The position numbers were made by a program, and so were the translations under genes. The notes beneath the pieces are model-generated. The model was not told the DNA's origin. It did no database searches and saw nothing but the letters and a program-made list of their open reading frames with translations. A DNA stretch of 64,000 nucleotides. It comes from Paracoccus aminovorans (GTDB lineage: Bacteria; Pseudomonadota; Alphaproteobacteria; Rhodobacterales; Rhodobacteraceae). Every line of letters starts with the position of its first letter. Position 1 is the first letter of the stretch. Location of the stretch: the NCBI RefSeq assembly GCF_900005615.1, contig NZ_LN832559.1, positions 224,501-288,500 of the forward strand. Direction: 5' to 3'. Shown here piece after piece: positions 51,880 through 60,067 of the stretch.

Positions 51880-52039
51880 AATGGCGGGGCGGGAGGAACT
51901 GATGATGGCCGTGAAACTCGCGGCAGCGGAACAGGCGATCGAGGAGCTACTGGCGACGGTCCGTCGGCTGACAGTCAACGATGAACCCGACGACACCGAA
52001 GGATCGCCTGACGAGGCTGATTTTACCGTCCGCCGATAA
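51880..52039 (+). pseudogene. Small HTH-type regulator, 3' part (after IS21)
   Basis: Starts with the second copy of the target duplication (51880-51886). From 51887 it continues the split gene in frame: GREELMMAVKLAAAEQAIEELL and an acidic tail, ending at 52037-52039. Removing the IS and one duplication restores a 144-residue frame. This part has no good start of its own. Confidence 0.8.
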
Positions 52040-52271
52040 TGCGCAGGATTTCGCGGCGCTCCCGTGCTATCTGATATGGCACGAGACAGAGAGTTGTGTG
52101 CCTGATCAGCCCCTCCGCGGGTTTGACCCAAACAGCACCAGCGGCCATCGCGCACAGCGAAAACCGCCGTTTTTCCCCCTGCCATGTTGTTCAGCGCTCA
52201 AGCTTTCAGGCCTGCTGAAAAACAACTTCGCTTTGTGCATGGCGAACCGGGGGAACGACGGCCCGAGCGCA

Positions 52272-52298
52272 CGGCGGATATCGTGACAATATCCGCCG
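52272..52298. terminator. Hairpin at the 3' end of the dmf operon
   Basis: A perfect 10-bp stem (52272-52281 with 52289-52298) with a 7-nt loop lies 12 nt beyond the dmfA2 stop. There is no T tract, so it may stabilise the mRNA 3' end or act with Rho rather than be a classic terminator. The rest of 52,040-52,309 has no gene. Confidence 0.5.
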
Positions 52299-52309
52299 CT
52301 CGGCTCTGG

Positions 52310-54598
52310 TCAGACCCGCGGCGCCGGCTCATCCTTGATGAACTGATTCAGCACGTTCTTGGTCATCTTCGAGACATTGTTATCGTAATCATTCCAGGAC
52401 AGGCTGCCCAGCCAGGAAATGGACGATGTCGCGAACATGCCGCCACCATTTGCGGTCGAGAAGTAGGTGATGTCGGCGCGGACGAAAGGATGTTCGCCAC
52501 CATTCATCCCCGGATGCGGAAATGCCTTGTCATCGGGGATGACCGTATAGACGACGCTATGCTCGACCGAGCTTGCAAGCAGTAAGGTATTCGGCGGCGT
52601 GCCCAGAGCAAGATCGTAGCGATCCAACTCATATCCACCGGCACCACCTCCGACGAGGCCGCCATCGCCGATCCGCTCTTCAGGATCGATCCCCTCCATG
52701 ATCCAGGCGACGCGCTCGTCCTGGCTGTCGGGCATCTGAACGAAATAACCCGAATGATCGAAACCGAAACTGCTCATTCCGGTGCCCCAGATCTTCTGGG
52801 TCGCGCGGGCGCGTCCACGGAAACGACCGCCGCGCCGTCCATTGGTGCTGTAGTGATATTCGCCGGGCGGCGCTTCCCAAGCGGTCACGCCCAGTTCCTT
52901 GCGGACCTCCATGACCCAGGGCTTTTCCGGATGAACTTCCACAATCCAGTACATCCCGTTCGCGGCCAGATACATGCCGCGCCCGCCGTCGGCCAGATAA
53001 TCCTCCCACGCATCGGCATTGGCCCAAGTCTGATATTCGGGATGCGAGCCGGTCAGCACAACCTTATAGCGGCGCAGCAATTCCGCGCCCTGATCGTTCA
53101 GATCATGTTCCGTGGCGACGTCGTACTCGAAACCGTTATGGTTCAGCCAGTCGATCAAGTGTAGATCGGCGGGAAGCTCCCAGATCGAGCCGAAACCCTG
53201 ACGATGTTTCGGGCGAAGGTTCATGATCGGGCGCCGCCATGAGGTGTATTGCACGCCGCGACCGTCGATATGACCATCATAGGTTGACAGCCCGTAATAG
53301 CTCAGGTTCTTGTGCAACTCGACGTCGTTTTCGTTCAGAACCGGCGTATGGCCGGCGACGGCCTGTCCGATATCCGCCTTGTGCATGATCTGCTCATTGG
53401 CATAGGCGAGATAGCTCAGCGTGCTGGCAATGACGAGGATCGGCGCCGTGGCGGTTCCGCGCGGCGGAAGAACGAAGAACGGAATGTAATCCTCGGTGTC
53501 CTCGTAACGGATCTTCACCGCGTAGAAATCGCTTTTCAGGCCCTCTGGAACGGTGAACTCGAAATCCTTTTCCCAGCGGCAGTCGTCCAGGCAGTCCTCG
53601 TGAAACCAGAGCGCGCCATACTGCTCGGGGCAGTGGATGAAGTTCTCCTCATGCCCGTCCCAGTTCCACCCGGTCGAGCCGCGATCGGGCTGATTCATGC
53701 AGCGGCCGTGATGCCCATTCCCCGAGGCATCGACGACGTGATCGGTGGGAATCCCGTTCAGCCCGATCCCAGCAGAAAAATCCCAATGGGCAAGGCGGGA
53801 AATAGGCCTCACGATCTCGCCCCTGGACAGCTTTTCCGCATCGTCTTGGCCCAGCGCGCAGCCATAGATCTTGGGGGCATCGACCTTGCCGTTGTAATGG
53901 GCGATGCACCAGGTCCGGCCGTCCTGCGCGGCTGCCTCGCCGAGCCCGGCAATCAGCAGCGAGGTTTCGGAATCGGCAGCCTTTACAGTGGCATCGGCAG
54001 AGACGGCACAATCCGAATCGAGCGGGACGACAAGCCCGAAGCGGCTGTTTGTCCGGTTCACGACGGATTTCTGATACAGCCGAAGCTGTTTCTTTTCGGG
54101 ATCATAAACACCGGTGATCGAATACCAGATCTGCTGAAACAGCGGGCGATCACTGACGACACTGGAGGTCGCACCGCTGCCGTCGCCAATCGTAAACACG
54201 ACGCGGCCGTCCTCGATCGCGAGGTTCCACCCCGACTGGCGCTCGTCGTTCCATCGCGACGCAATCCCCTGACGGCCACGGCTCGGCGTTGTGGACCAGA
54301 GGAACAGATGAACGGAAAACGCACCATCGGGCTGCAACCCGGCGTCGGGATCCGCGACCTCGACATAGCTTCCGAACTGGGTGCGCTGAAAGCGGGCGGG
54401 ATACTGCCCTTCCAGATCGGATTTGATCGCTTCCTCCTTGTAACCCGGACCCGCCGGATTGCTGTCGCCATGGATCAGCCGGACCAGCTCGGCATCGAAT
54501 GTCCCCCTGGTTTCGTTGGCGCTGACGTAAAAGCGGATCGTTTCTCCAGTGGCGACGCTGGGGCGGTCACAATATCCGCGAATGGCAATGTCTTTCAT
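52310..54598 (-). CDS. dmfA2: N,N-dimethylformamidase large subunit
   Basis: A 762-residue protein, the same length as known DMFase large subunits. DMFase hydrolyses N,N-dimethylformamide to dimethylamine and formate. A lectin-like beta region (about 90-300) lies in the N-terminal half and the catalytic domain follows. The residues reported as ligands of the single iron in the Paracoccus enzyme fall in place: Tyr399 (SYLAYA), Tyr440 (GLSTYDG) and Glu521 (SHPEYQTW), with His519 beside them. GGGGGAAG precedes ATG 54598. The small subunit gene is 35 bp upstream and the regulator before it. Confidence 0.95.
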   Translation of the reverse strand: MKDIAIRGYCDRPSVATGETIRFYVSANETRGTFDAELVRLIHGDSNPAGPGYKEEAIKSDLEGQYPARFQRTQFGSYVEVADPDAGLQPDGAFSVHLFLWSTTPSRGRQGIASRWNDERQSGWNLAIEDGRVVFTIGDGSGATSSVVSDRPLFQQIWYSITGVYDPEKKQLRLYQKSVVNRTNSRFGLVVPLDSDCAVSADATVKAADSETSLLIAGLGEAAAQDGRTWCIAHYNGKVDAPKIYGCALGQDDAEKLSRGEIVRPISRLAHWDFSAGIGLNGIPTDHVVDASGNGHHGRCMNQPDRGSTGWNWDGHEENFIHCPEQYGALWFHEDCLDDCRWEKDFEFTVPEGLKSDFYAVKIRYEDTEDYIPFFVLPPRGTATAPILVIASTLSYLAYANEQIMHKADIGQAVAGHTPVLNENDVELHKNLSYYGLSTYDGHIDGRGVQYTSWRRPIMNLRPKHRQGFGSIWELPADLHLIDWLNHNGFEYDVATEHDLNDQGAELLRRYKVVLTGSHPEYQTWANADAWEDYLADGGRGMYLAANGMYWIVEVHPEKPWVMEVRKELGVTAWEAPPGEYHYSTNGRRGGRFRGRARATQKIWGTGMSSFGFDHSGYFVQMPDSQDERVAWIMEGIDPEERIGDGGLVGGGAGGYELDRYDLALGTPPNTLLLASSVEHSVVYTVIPDDKAFPHPGMNGGEHPFVRADITYFSTANGGGMFATSSISWLGSLSWNDYDNNVSKMTKNVLNQFIKDEPAPRV

Positions 54599-54633
54599 GT
54601 CTTCCCCCTGTGTGAATTCGTGCTGAGAAATGA

Positions 54634-55032
54634 CTATGCAAGCTCTGCGCGCACATCTTCGATGCGGCGCAGGAACACGGCGTGCATGGCCTCTTCTTCG
54701 GTCTTGAATCGCTCATCACCCAACTCCGGCAGCTCGCCGAACTCCCTGATCGTGGCGATCCGATAGGCGTCCCATTCCCTTTCGGAATAGATGTAGTATT
54801 TTCCGAAGGTCGGTTGCATGCGGAAATAGTTGTGCACTCGCTGAAGATAGGGGCTGGGGTGCTTCCTGTAGCCGAACGGGTTCGCGGCATGCTCCTCGAC
54901 GATTTCGGGGTGTTCATCAATGATGTCAATGATCTCCTTTCGCCGCCGCTCGTCATAGAACGCGTACCAGTCGGCGCTCCTGTCACGATAGTTCGACGGA
55001 TCCCGGACGCAGGATTCGCTGGCTTCAGTCAT
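54634..55032 (-). CDS. dmfA1: N,N-dimethylformamidase small subunit
   Basis: A 132-residue protein, exactly the size of known DMFase small subunits. It starts at ATG 55032 behind GGAGGAG. The sequence is charged, with DRSADWYAFYDERRRKEIID, NPFGYRKHPSPYLQRVHNY and REFGELPELGDERF as its conserved parts. The small subunit packs against the large subunit in the active oligomer and has no catalytic residues. Its start overlaps the end of the regulator gene by 8 bp, so the two are co-transcribed. Confidence 0.93.
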   Translation of the reverse strand: MTEASESCVRDPSNYRDRSADWYAFYDERRRKEIIDIIDEHPEIVEEHAANPFGYRKHPSPYLQRVHNYFRMQPTFGKYYIYSEREWDAYRIATIREFGELPELGDERFKTEEEAMHAVFLRRIEDVRAELA

Positions 55033-56098
55033 CTTCTCCTCCCTTTTTGTGGCATTGTGCCGAATTGAAATGTGCGACAAGGTAATCTAGGTTGATCAGG
55101 CCGGAGCTCGCGGCGAGATATGCAAGCTCGATCCGGTTTCTGGCGAAGGTTTTTTCTAGTATATTTTCGATATGCCGATCGACGGTCCGTGCAGATATTG
55201 TCAGAATGTCCGCAATCTGGGTGCGCGTCATGCCGATAGCAGAGAGTGAGCAGACCTCGGCCTGCCTGATGGTCAATCCGAAGGGTAGGGACGCGGGGAC
55301 GTGGCTTACAAGCCAGCCGCCATGGCAGATCTTGAAATCGACGCGATGCACGATCTCTCCGCATAGGCACCAGCAGGTGCTGGGCAGACGCGCGCCGATG
55401 ACATGCAGGCTGTCGATGTTGCCGTATTTTCTGACGGCAATGTTGGACAATTCATGTATCCTGCCGAAGATACATGCCTCATGCCTGTGGGGGCGCTGAG
55501 TGTTTCCCTTGTCGTCGATGAAGAGGGAGCAGGCATGTTCCTCCAGCCCTTCGATCAGCGATTTCGGTGTTTCCCAGTTGTCGACCAGCGCAGACAGCAC
55601 GGGCGAAATGTCATCAATGATCCTCAGGAACCCGACAGATGGCTGGCCGGGATCTTCGCTGCTGGTATGCAGATTGCCGACATATCTGTTTGATCGGCTC
55701 TTCAGATAGCTGGTCGACCCCCCCTTGTAGCCAGCCGGGTTCCAGAAATTGCGCGCGGAAATGCTGCGAGAGTAATCGAAATTGGTTGTTTCCCAGCTGA
55801 AGAACGACTGGTTGGTGCGCAGGATCCACAGATAAGCCGGATCGATGGACATGTATGAATTGTCCAGGTAGGCGACGGTTTCCCGGGAATATCCGTGCGA
55901 AAATATTGAGTTGTGATTGCGGGTCAGCGGGTCATAGATCGATAGCGACATCGCGGCCAGCGGCGCCAGAGTGTTCAGTTCCTCTGCGACCAACAAAATC
56001 CTGTTGGCTCGGGACAGGTCTTCAGACATGATTGACATGATATTCGAGACAGACCGGCGCTGTGCGGATGTCGCGTAATGCGAATTATCAATCTGCAT
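55025..56098 (-). CDS. LuxR-family regulator of the dmf operon
   Basis: A 357-residue protein. The C-terminal LuxR/FixJ helix-turn-helix is clear (LTIRQAEVCSLSAIGMTRTQIA and SARTVDRHIENILEKTFARNR, about 280-335). The N-terminal 270 residues look like a sensor domain, not a response-regulator receiver, and lack a typical acyl-homoserine-lactone-binding pattern, so the signal may be DMF or a product. It lies upstream of and overlaps dmfA1, so it probably controls its own operon. Base composition is more AT-rich than the flanks, in line with acquisition by transfer. The name dmfR would fit but I do not assert it. Confidence 0.85.
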   Translation of the reverse strand: MQIDNSHYATSAQRRSVSNIMSIMSEDLSRANRILLVAEELNTLAPLAAMSLSIYDPLTRNHNSIFSHGYSRETVAYLDNSYMSIDPAYLWILRTNQSFFSWETTNFDYSRSISARNFWNPAGYKGGSTSYLKSRSNRYVGNLHTSSEDPGQPSVGFLRIIDDISPVLSALVDNWETPKSLIEGLEEHACSLFIDDKGNTQRPHRHEACIFGRIHELSNIAVRKYGNIDSLHVIGARLPSTCWCLCGEIVHRVDFKICHGGWLVSHVPASLPFGLTIRQAEVCSLSAIGMTRTQIADILTISARTVDRHIENILEKTFARNRIELAYLAASSGLINLDYLVAHFNSAQCHKKGGEDD

Positions 56099-56285
56099 GC
56101 TTTACCTGCGCTGTTGTTACTTAGAACTCCAGACATGTCATCTTGCTTACACGTTACGAGGGCGGCAGATTCGAGTCATGAGTATATCTACCCATGGCTC
56201 GAAAAAAGTTCCCCGATTGCATGCCGGGGCGCTGTCAGGGAAACCTGTCTGGCCGGACTGCGGCGAGCCCCCTACCCACCCTGTC

Positions 56286-56770
56286 ATAACCCAGCCCTCG
56301 CCCTTCCGGTACTTTAAGACCTCGCCCGAGGTCATCCGCCTGGCGGTCATGCTCTATGTGCGCTTCCCGCTCTCGCTTCGGAACGTCGAAGACCTGCTGC
56401 GCGAGCGTGGCATCGACATCTGCCATGAAACAGTCCGGCAGTGGTGAATGCGCTTCGGCCCAATGTTCGCCGCCGAGATCCGGCGCCGCCGCGCCTCGCG
56501 CTTGCGGACGGGCCCTGAATGGCGCTGGCATCTCGATGAGATGTTCGTGAAGATCAACGGCGAGCAGCACATCCTCTGGCGAGCCGTCGACCATGAGGGC
56601 GAGGTGCTGGAGGGACTGGTCACGAAGACCCGAAACCGCAAGGCCGCCCTGAACTTCCTCAGGAAACTGATGAAGCGCTGCGGTCCCCCCGAGGAGATCG
56701 TCACCGATCTACTGCGATCCTACGCTGCGGGAACTCGGCGCCGCCCAGAAGCAGGTCACCGGGAGGTAAA
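56286..56770 (+). pseudogene. IS6-family transposase remnant
   Basis: The sequence FRYFKTSPEVIRLAVMLYVRF, then LSLRNVEDLLRERGIDICHETVRQW, is followed by TGA (56445-56447) where the family has a second Trp, and the same frame continues with MRFGPMFAAEIRRRR, WRWHLDEMFVKINGE and EEIVTDLLRSYAAG. Near 56733 a frameshift destroys the rest, and the region with the catalytic Glu (NNRAENSH in the family) is absent. Two of three DDE residues remain. A TGG-to-TGA change and a deletion explain the state. It lies just beyond the dmf regulator and may be a trace of how the operon was mobilised. Confidence 0.85.
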
Positions 56771-56803
56771 CACTGCGTATCGCTATGGCCGTCCTTGAAC
56801 CGT

Positions 56804-57211
56804 TCAATGTGCTGCGAGCAACATATGGGTTCGATTCCGTATAATTCTGATGCTGGCCGATCTCCATGACCACGAGGATCCCGCGATGCGATAAGGTGTA
56901 TCGAGACGCGGCGGCGGCCCTACGGATGAAGGGGCTGCTGTTCGGCCCCGATGGTGCGGTCTTCTCGCCGACGCGCAGGCCCGGTCGCTGGCAATGACTT
57001 CGGCCGCTGTCCGCGGCTTGTAGCTGGTCTCGGGCCCGGCGAAGGGGCGGGTCAACTCGGCCTTCAGCCTGTCGAACGCCTCCTGCTCTGCCCGCTCCTT
57101 GTCCCGCCGGATCAGGTCACGCACGTATTCGCTGATGTTCTCGTAGGAGCCGTTCTCGCTGACATTGGCCGCGACGAAGTCGCTGAACGCACCGCTGAGG
57201 CAGACGGTCAT
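56804..57211 (-). CDS. ParD-type antitoxin, probably with an altered C-terminus
   Basis: A 135-residue frame starting at ATG 57211. The first 78 residues match the ParD/CopG antitoxins (MTVCLSGAFSDFVAANVSE, YENISEYVRDLIRRDKERAEQ, TRPFAGPETSYKPRTAAEVIA). The usual protein ends soon after TAAEVIA. Here the frame runs on for about 55 Arg/Ser/Pro-rich residues that do not look like the family. No ParE-type toxin follows; only non-coding-looking DNA with the IS6 relic is downstream. It may be an orphan antitoxin left after loss of its toxin. Confidence 0.65.
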   Translation of the reverse strand: MTVCLSGAFSDFVAANVSENGSYENISEYVRDLIRRDKERAEQEAFDRLKAELTRPFAGPETSYKPRTAAEVIASDRACASARRPHHRGRTAAPSSVGPPPRLDTPYRIAGSSWSWRSASIRIIRNRTHMLLAAH

Positions 57212-57291
57212 GGTCGTGGAGCGGGACTTCGCAGACTCCTCATGTGCGGCGCGTATTCAATATAACCAAAGAAACACTACACATCAAGGAT

Positions 57292-57313
57292 GCCGCTGGC
57301 CTTGGCCAGCGGC
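57292..57313. repeat. 22-nt inverted repeat
   Basis: GCCGCTGGCC (57292-57301) and GGCCAGCGGC (57304-57313) are a perfect 10-bp inverted repeat with a 2-nt centre. It lies upstream of the antitoxin gene, where an autoregulatory operator could be, or it may be an end of a lost element. The 277 bp between the antitoxin and the truncated recombinase contain nothing else recognisable. Confidence 0.5.
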
Positions 57314-57488
57314 GCAGATGTGTCGGCGCGAGTGCGTGCGGCGCGCTTCGTGGCGCTTGAGGACGGGCGGATCGTCGCGGATCAGCGGAAGGATCGTTGA
57401 TCAGCCGAATCTTTGGTCCGCTAGGCTATTGAAAACAAACGAGTATAAGTGGAGAAGGTTGTCTTTCAGACCCCCATCCTCCGCCATT

Positions 57489-58742
57489 TCAGACCGCCTC
57501 TGGGCACGCCAATCGCCGCACTTGGCCCGCAATAAGCGTCCTTAGCAGTTCCGTCTTCGATCCCATGATGCGGATTGCGTCGTCCGCGACCTCGACACGC
57601 TGCGCCAGCGAGCGCAGGTGATCCCGCCGATAGCCCCCCTCGGTCCCCCGGATACGCTCGCGTGCGCGGCGGGCGAAGCCTTGGATCATCGTGGGGGTGA
57701 TGGCGCTGTGGCCGGGGCTTTCGAGCAGCGCTTGCGCCCGGTCGGCATCGGCCCTCGCCTGATCGCGGATGACCTTGAGGCCGGCGATACGCTCCTTGAG
57801 CGCCGGGTCGTCCAGATCGGCAACGCCCGCCTCGATGGCGTCATAGAGCCGCTTGAGGCGCTGTTCCGATTCGGTGGCCTGACGTTGCAGGGAAGCGATA
57901 TGCTCACGGCGGCGTTCGGCCTGATCCTCGCGGCGGCCGAGAACGCTGCCTAGCAGCTTCTCCAGCCGGTCGGGATCGAGCAAGCGTTCCTCGATATGGC
58001 GCACCACCATATTGTCGAGCTTGTCCATGGGGATCGCGCGGCCCTTGCAGCCGGTTTCGCCCTGCCGCGCCTTGATCGAGCAGGCATAGTAGCGATAGCG
58101 GCCGCCCTTGCCGGTGCGGATGGTCATGGCTCCCCCGCAATTGCCACAATAGCAGATGCCGGTCAGCAGGGTCGGCCCGATGACGACACGAGCCGGCAAC
58201 TCGGTCTTGGGATTGCGGGCCTGCAACAGCTTCTGCACCGCTTCGAAGGTTTCCCGGTCGATCAAGGGCGGCACCGGCACGGTGATGACCTCCGCTTCGG
58301 GCTTCAACTCCTTCGACTTGCCCCGCTTGTTGAACTGATGCTCGCCGATATAGGTGCGGCGGGTCAGGACGCGATGGACCTGACCGATGCCCCAACGCCC
58401 GCCGTCGCGGGTGAAGATGCCCTTGCCGTTGAGATATTTGACGATGGCCTTGACGCCCATCTGGCCGGATGAGCCTTCGCCTTCCAGCGCGAGGCGATAC
58501 ATCAGCCGGATCGTATTGGCGTGCAGCGGGTCGATTTCCAGCTTCTTCTTGACCTTCGCGCCGCGCTGCTCGGCCGCGACCACGCGGTAGCCGATGGGCG
58601 GCAGCGAGCCATTCCAGAAGCCTTGCCGCGCGTTCTCCTTCAAGGCGCGCATGACGTGCTTGCCGTTCTCCTTCGACTGGTTTGACACGAGCCTTGAGAC
58701 CATCAAAGACGCGACCAGGATCGTGACCAACAAAGCCAACAT
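57489..58742 (-). pseudogene. Serine recombinase lacking the catalytic domain
   Basis: The frame encodes the recombinase domain (SKENGKHVMRALKENARQGFW, about 23-45, to 160), a zinc ribbon with two Cys pairs (CYCGNCGGAM ... CSIKARQGETGC, about 190-230) and the C-terminal coiled coil (RREHIASLQRQATESEQRLKRLYD) of a large serine recombinase. The N-terminal resolvase domain of about 140 residues with the nucleophile Ser is missing; the first 22 residues (MLALLVTILVASLM...) are unrelated. The break is at about 58,680. It is unlikely to recombine DNA. It lies 150 bp from the half tRNA-Ser and was probably the integrase of an element inserted there. Confidence 0.85.
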
Positions 58743-58893
58743 GAGAGATCATGGAGGCTGGAGGTTGGCGATTGCGACAAGGAAAGTTTGGTTCGGAACC
58801 GCGCATAATAAAACGTGCACGGGACGTGCAAGGAACATCCGAGGAACTAGAAAAGCGTAATTATATCATAATATTGAGCGATTATACCAAAAA
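58743..58893. other. AT-rich end of the island
   Basis: About 150 bp, clearly more AT-rich than the flanks, with a short repeat ACGTGCA occurring twice (about 58,816-58,832). It separates the truncated recombinase from the half tRNA-Ser and may be what remains of an attachment-site arm. No gene is visible. Confidence 0.45.
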
Positions 58894-58933
58894 CTTAGCA
58901 GGGGTCTGCCTTCGACCACTCGGCCACGTCTCT
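58894..58933 (-). pseudogene. tRNA-Ser(GCT) 5' half
   Basis: Forty nucleotides of a tRNA-Ser, from acceptor position 1 to just past the anticodon GCT. Compared with the intact gene at 2364 it has A instead of G at position 1 and G instead of C at the foot of the anticodon stem. Both changes would mismatch the 3' half of the intact gene. No 3' half of this copy is in the window. It is a relic of a tRNA gene cut in its anticodon loop. Confidence 0.85.
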
Positions 58934-58967
58934 GCCGCCCCATATATGGGTCAAGTGTCAAGGAAAC
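58894..58967 (-). repeat. 74-bp repeat: tRNA-Ser upstream region plus 5' half (right copy, inverted)
   Basis: On the minus strand this matches 2330-2403 in 69 of 74 positions and ends at the same base in the anticodon loop (CTGCTAAG). Beyond that point the sequence is the AT-rich island end. It marks the right border of the island. Confidence 0.88.
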
Positions 58968-59114
58968 GAGCGCTTTCTGAAATGTTTCAGAAACCGCTTC
59001 CATAGCATGAAGGTCTGGAAGCCAAATGATTCCAGCAGCCTGGACGCATGTTTATGTCTTGCTGCCCGTAATCCTTGACGCCGCTTCTTCCTCGGTATCC
59101 AAATGGCAGATCCT

Positions 59115-59897
59115 TCATCCCGTCTTCCGGCAGATCCGCACCTCGGTGCCCCATTCGGCGCAGCGGCGAGTCAGGTCCTCGGGCAGGGGATGGTCGGTAA
59201 AGACCGCGTCCAGTTCGGACAGGCTGGCGATCCGGGCGGGGGCGGGGCGGCCCAGCTTGGAATGGTCCGTCACCAGAAAGGCCCGGCGGGCCTGCCGCAG
59301 GATCGAGCGGCTGACCCGCACCTCGGCCAGGTCGAAGTCCAGCAGGTCGCCGTCATGGTCCAAAGCCGAGGTGCCGATCACCGCGTAATCGACCTTGAAC
59401 TGCTCGAAGAACTGCGTCGTCAGCTCGCCCACCAGCCCGCCGTCGGAACGCCGCAGCGCACCCCCGGCCACCATGATCTCGCAGCCCGGGTTGGACAGCA
59501 GGATATTGGCCACGTTCATGTTGTTGGTGACGACGGTAATGTTGGAATGGTGGACCAGGGCCTGAGCCACCGCCTCGGTCGTGGTGCCCAGGTTCAGGAT
59601 CAGGCTGCAATTGTCGGGAATCGCCGCAGCACAGGCGGCGCCGATGGCGGCCTTGGCCTCGGCGTTCATGCGCCGCCGCGCCTCATAGCCCAGATTCACC
59701 GCCCCGGCCCGGGGCACGGCGCCGCCATGGACGCGGTCCAGAAGCCCGGCCTCGGCCATCTCGCCCAGGTCGCGGCGGATGGTCTGCAACGTGACCTCGA
59801 AGCGGTGGGCCAGGTCGTCGACCAGCACGCGGCCCTCGGCCCGGGCGAGTTCGAGGATTTCGTTCTGGCGGATGCTGAGGGCCAAGGGACACTCCAT
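59115..59897 (-). CDS. DeoR/GlpR-family transcriptional regulator
   Basis: A 260-residue repressor-type protein. The N-terminal DeoR winged helix is clear (SIRQNEILELARAEGRV, then VDDLAHRFEVTLQTIRRDL, 8-45), with the LLDRVHGGAV wing. The C-terminal DeoRC ligand domain contains LNLGTTTEAVA, TVVTNNMNVANIL and VTDHSKLGR, which bind phosphorylated sugars in the family. It is divergent from the dehydrogenase gene at 60068, 170 bp away, and may control it. It belongs to the chromosomal flank. Confidence 0.92.
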   Translation of the reverse strand: MECPLALSIRQNEILELARAEGRVLVDDLAHRFEVTLQTIRRDLGEMAEAGLLDRVHGGAVPRAGAVNLGYEARRRMNAEAKAAIGAACAAAIPDNCSLILNLGTTTEAVAQALVHHSNITVVTNNMNVANILLSNPGCEIMVAGGALRRSDGGLVGELTTQFFEQFKVDYAVIGTSALDHDGDLLDFDLAEVRVSRSILRQARRAFLVTDHSKLGRPAPARIASLSELDAVFTDHPLPEDLTRRCAEWGTEVRICRKTG

Positions 59898-60067
59898 GGC
59901 TGGAACATCTTCACTTTATGCCATCTTTACGGGCGCGCAAGCGTTCCTTGCGGGGCGATGCGGCGGCGTCGATGTTCGGTTCGGCACAGATCAGGGGCGA
60001 AACGAAAGCCGCTTGACCGCTTGCCGGCGCCGGTGCAGCCTGCCGCGGTTCTTTTACGCGAGGCTCC

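Larger units (their letters stand above)
45626..58893. mobile_element. Accessory island with dmf operon (approximate limits)
   Basis: A mosaic of mobile genes: a recombinase-ParB-ParB cassette, an IS21-family element, the dimethylformamidase operon, an IS6 relic, an antitoxin gene and a truncated serine recombinase, ending at a half tRNA-Ser gene (58,894). Parts have lower GC than the flanks, notably the dmf regulator and the last 150 bp before the half tRNA. The right limit is defined by the tRNA homology, the left one only by the end of the prophage. Confidence 0.65.
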
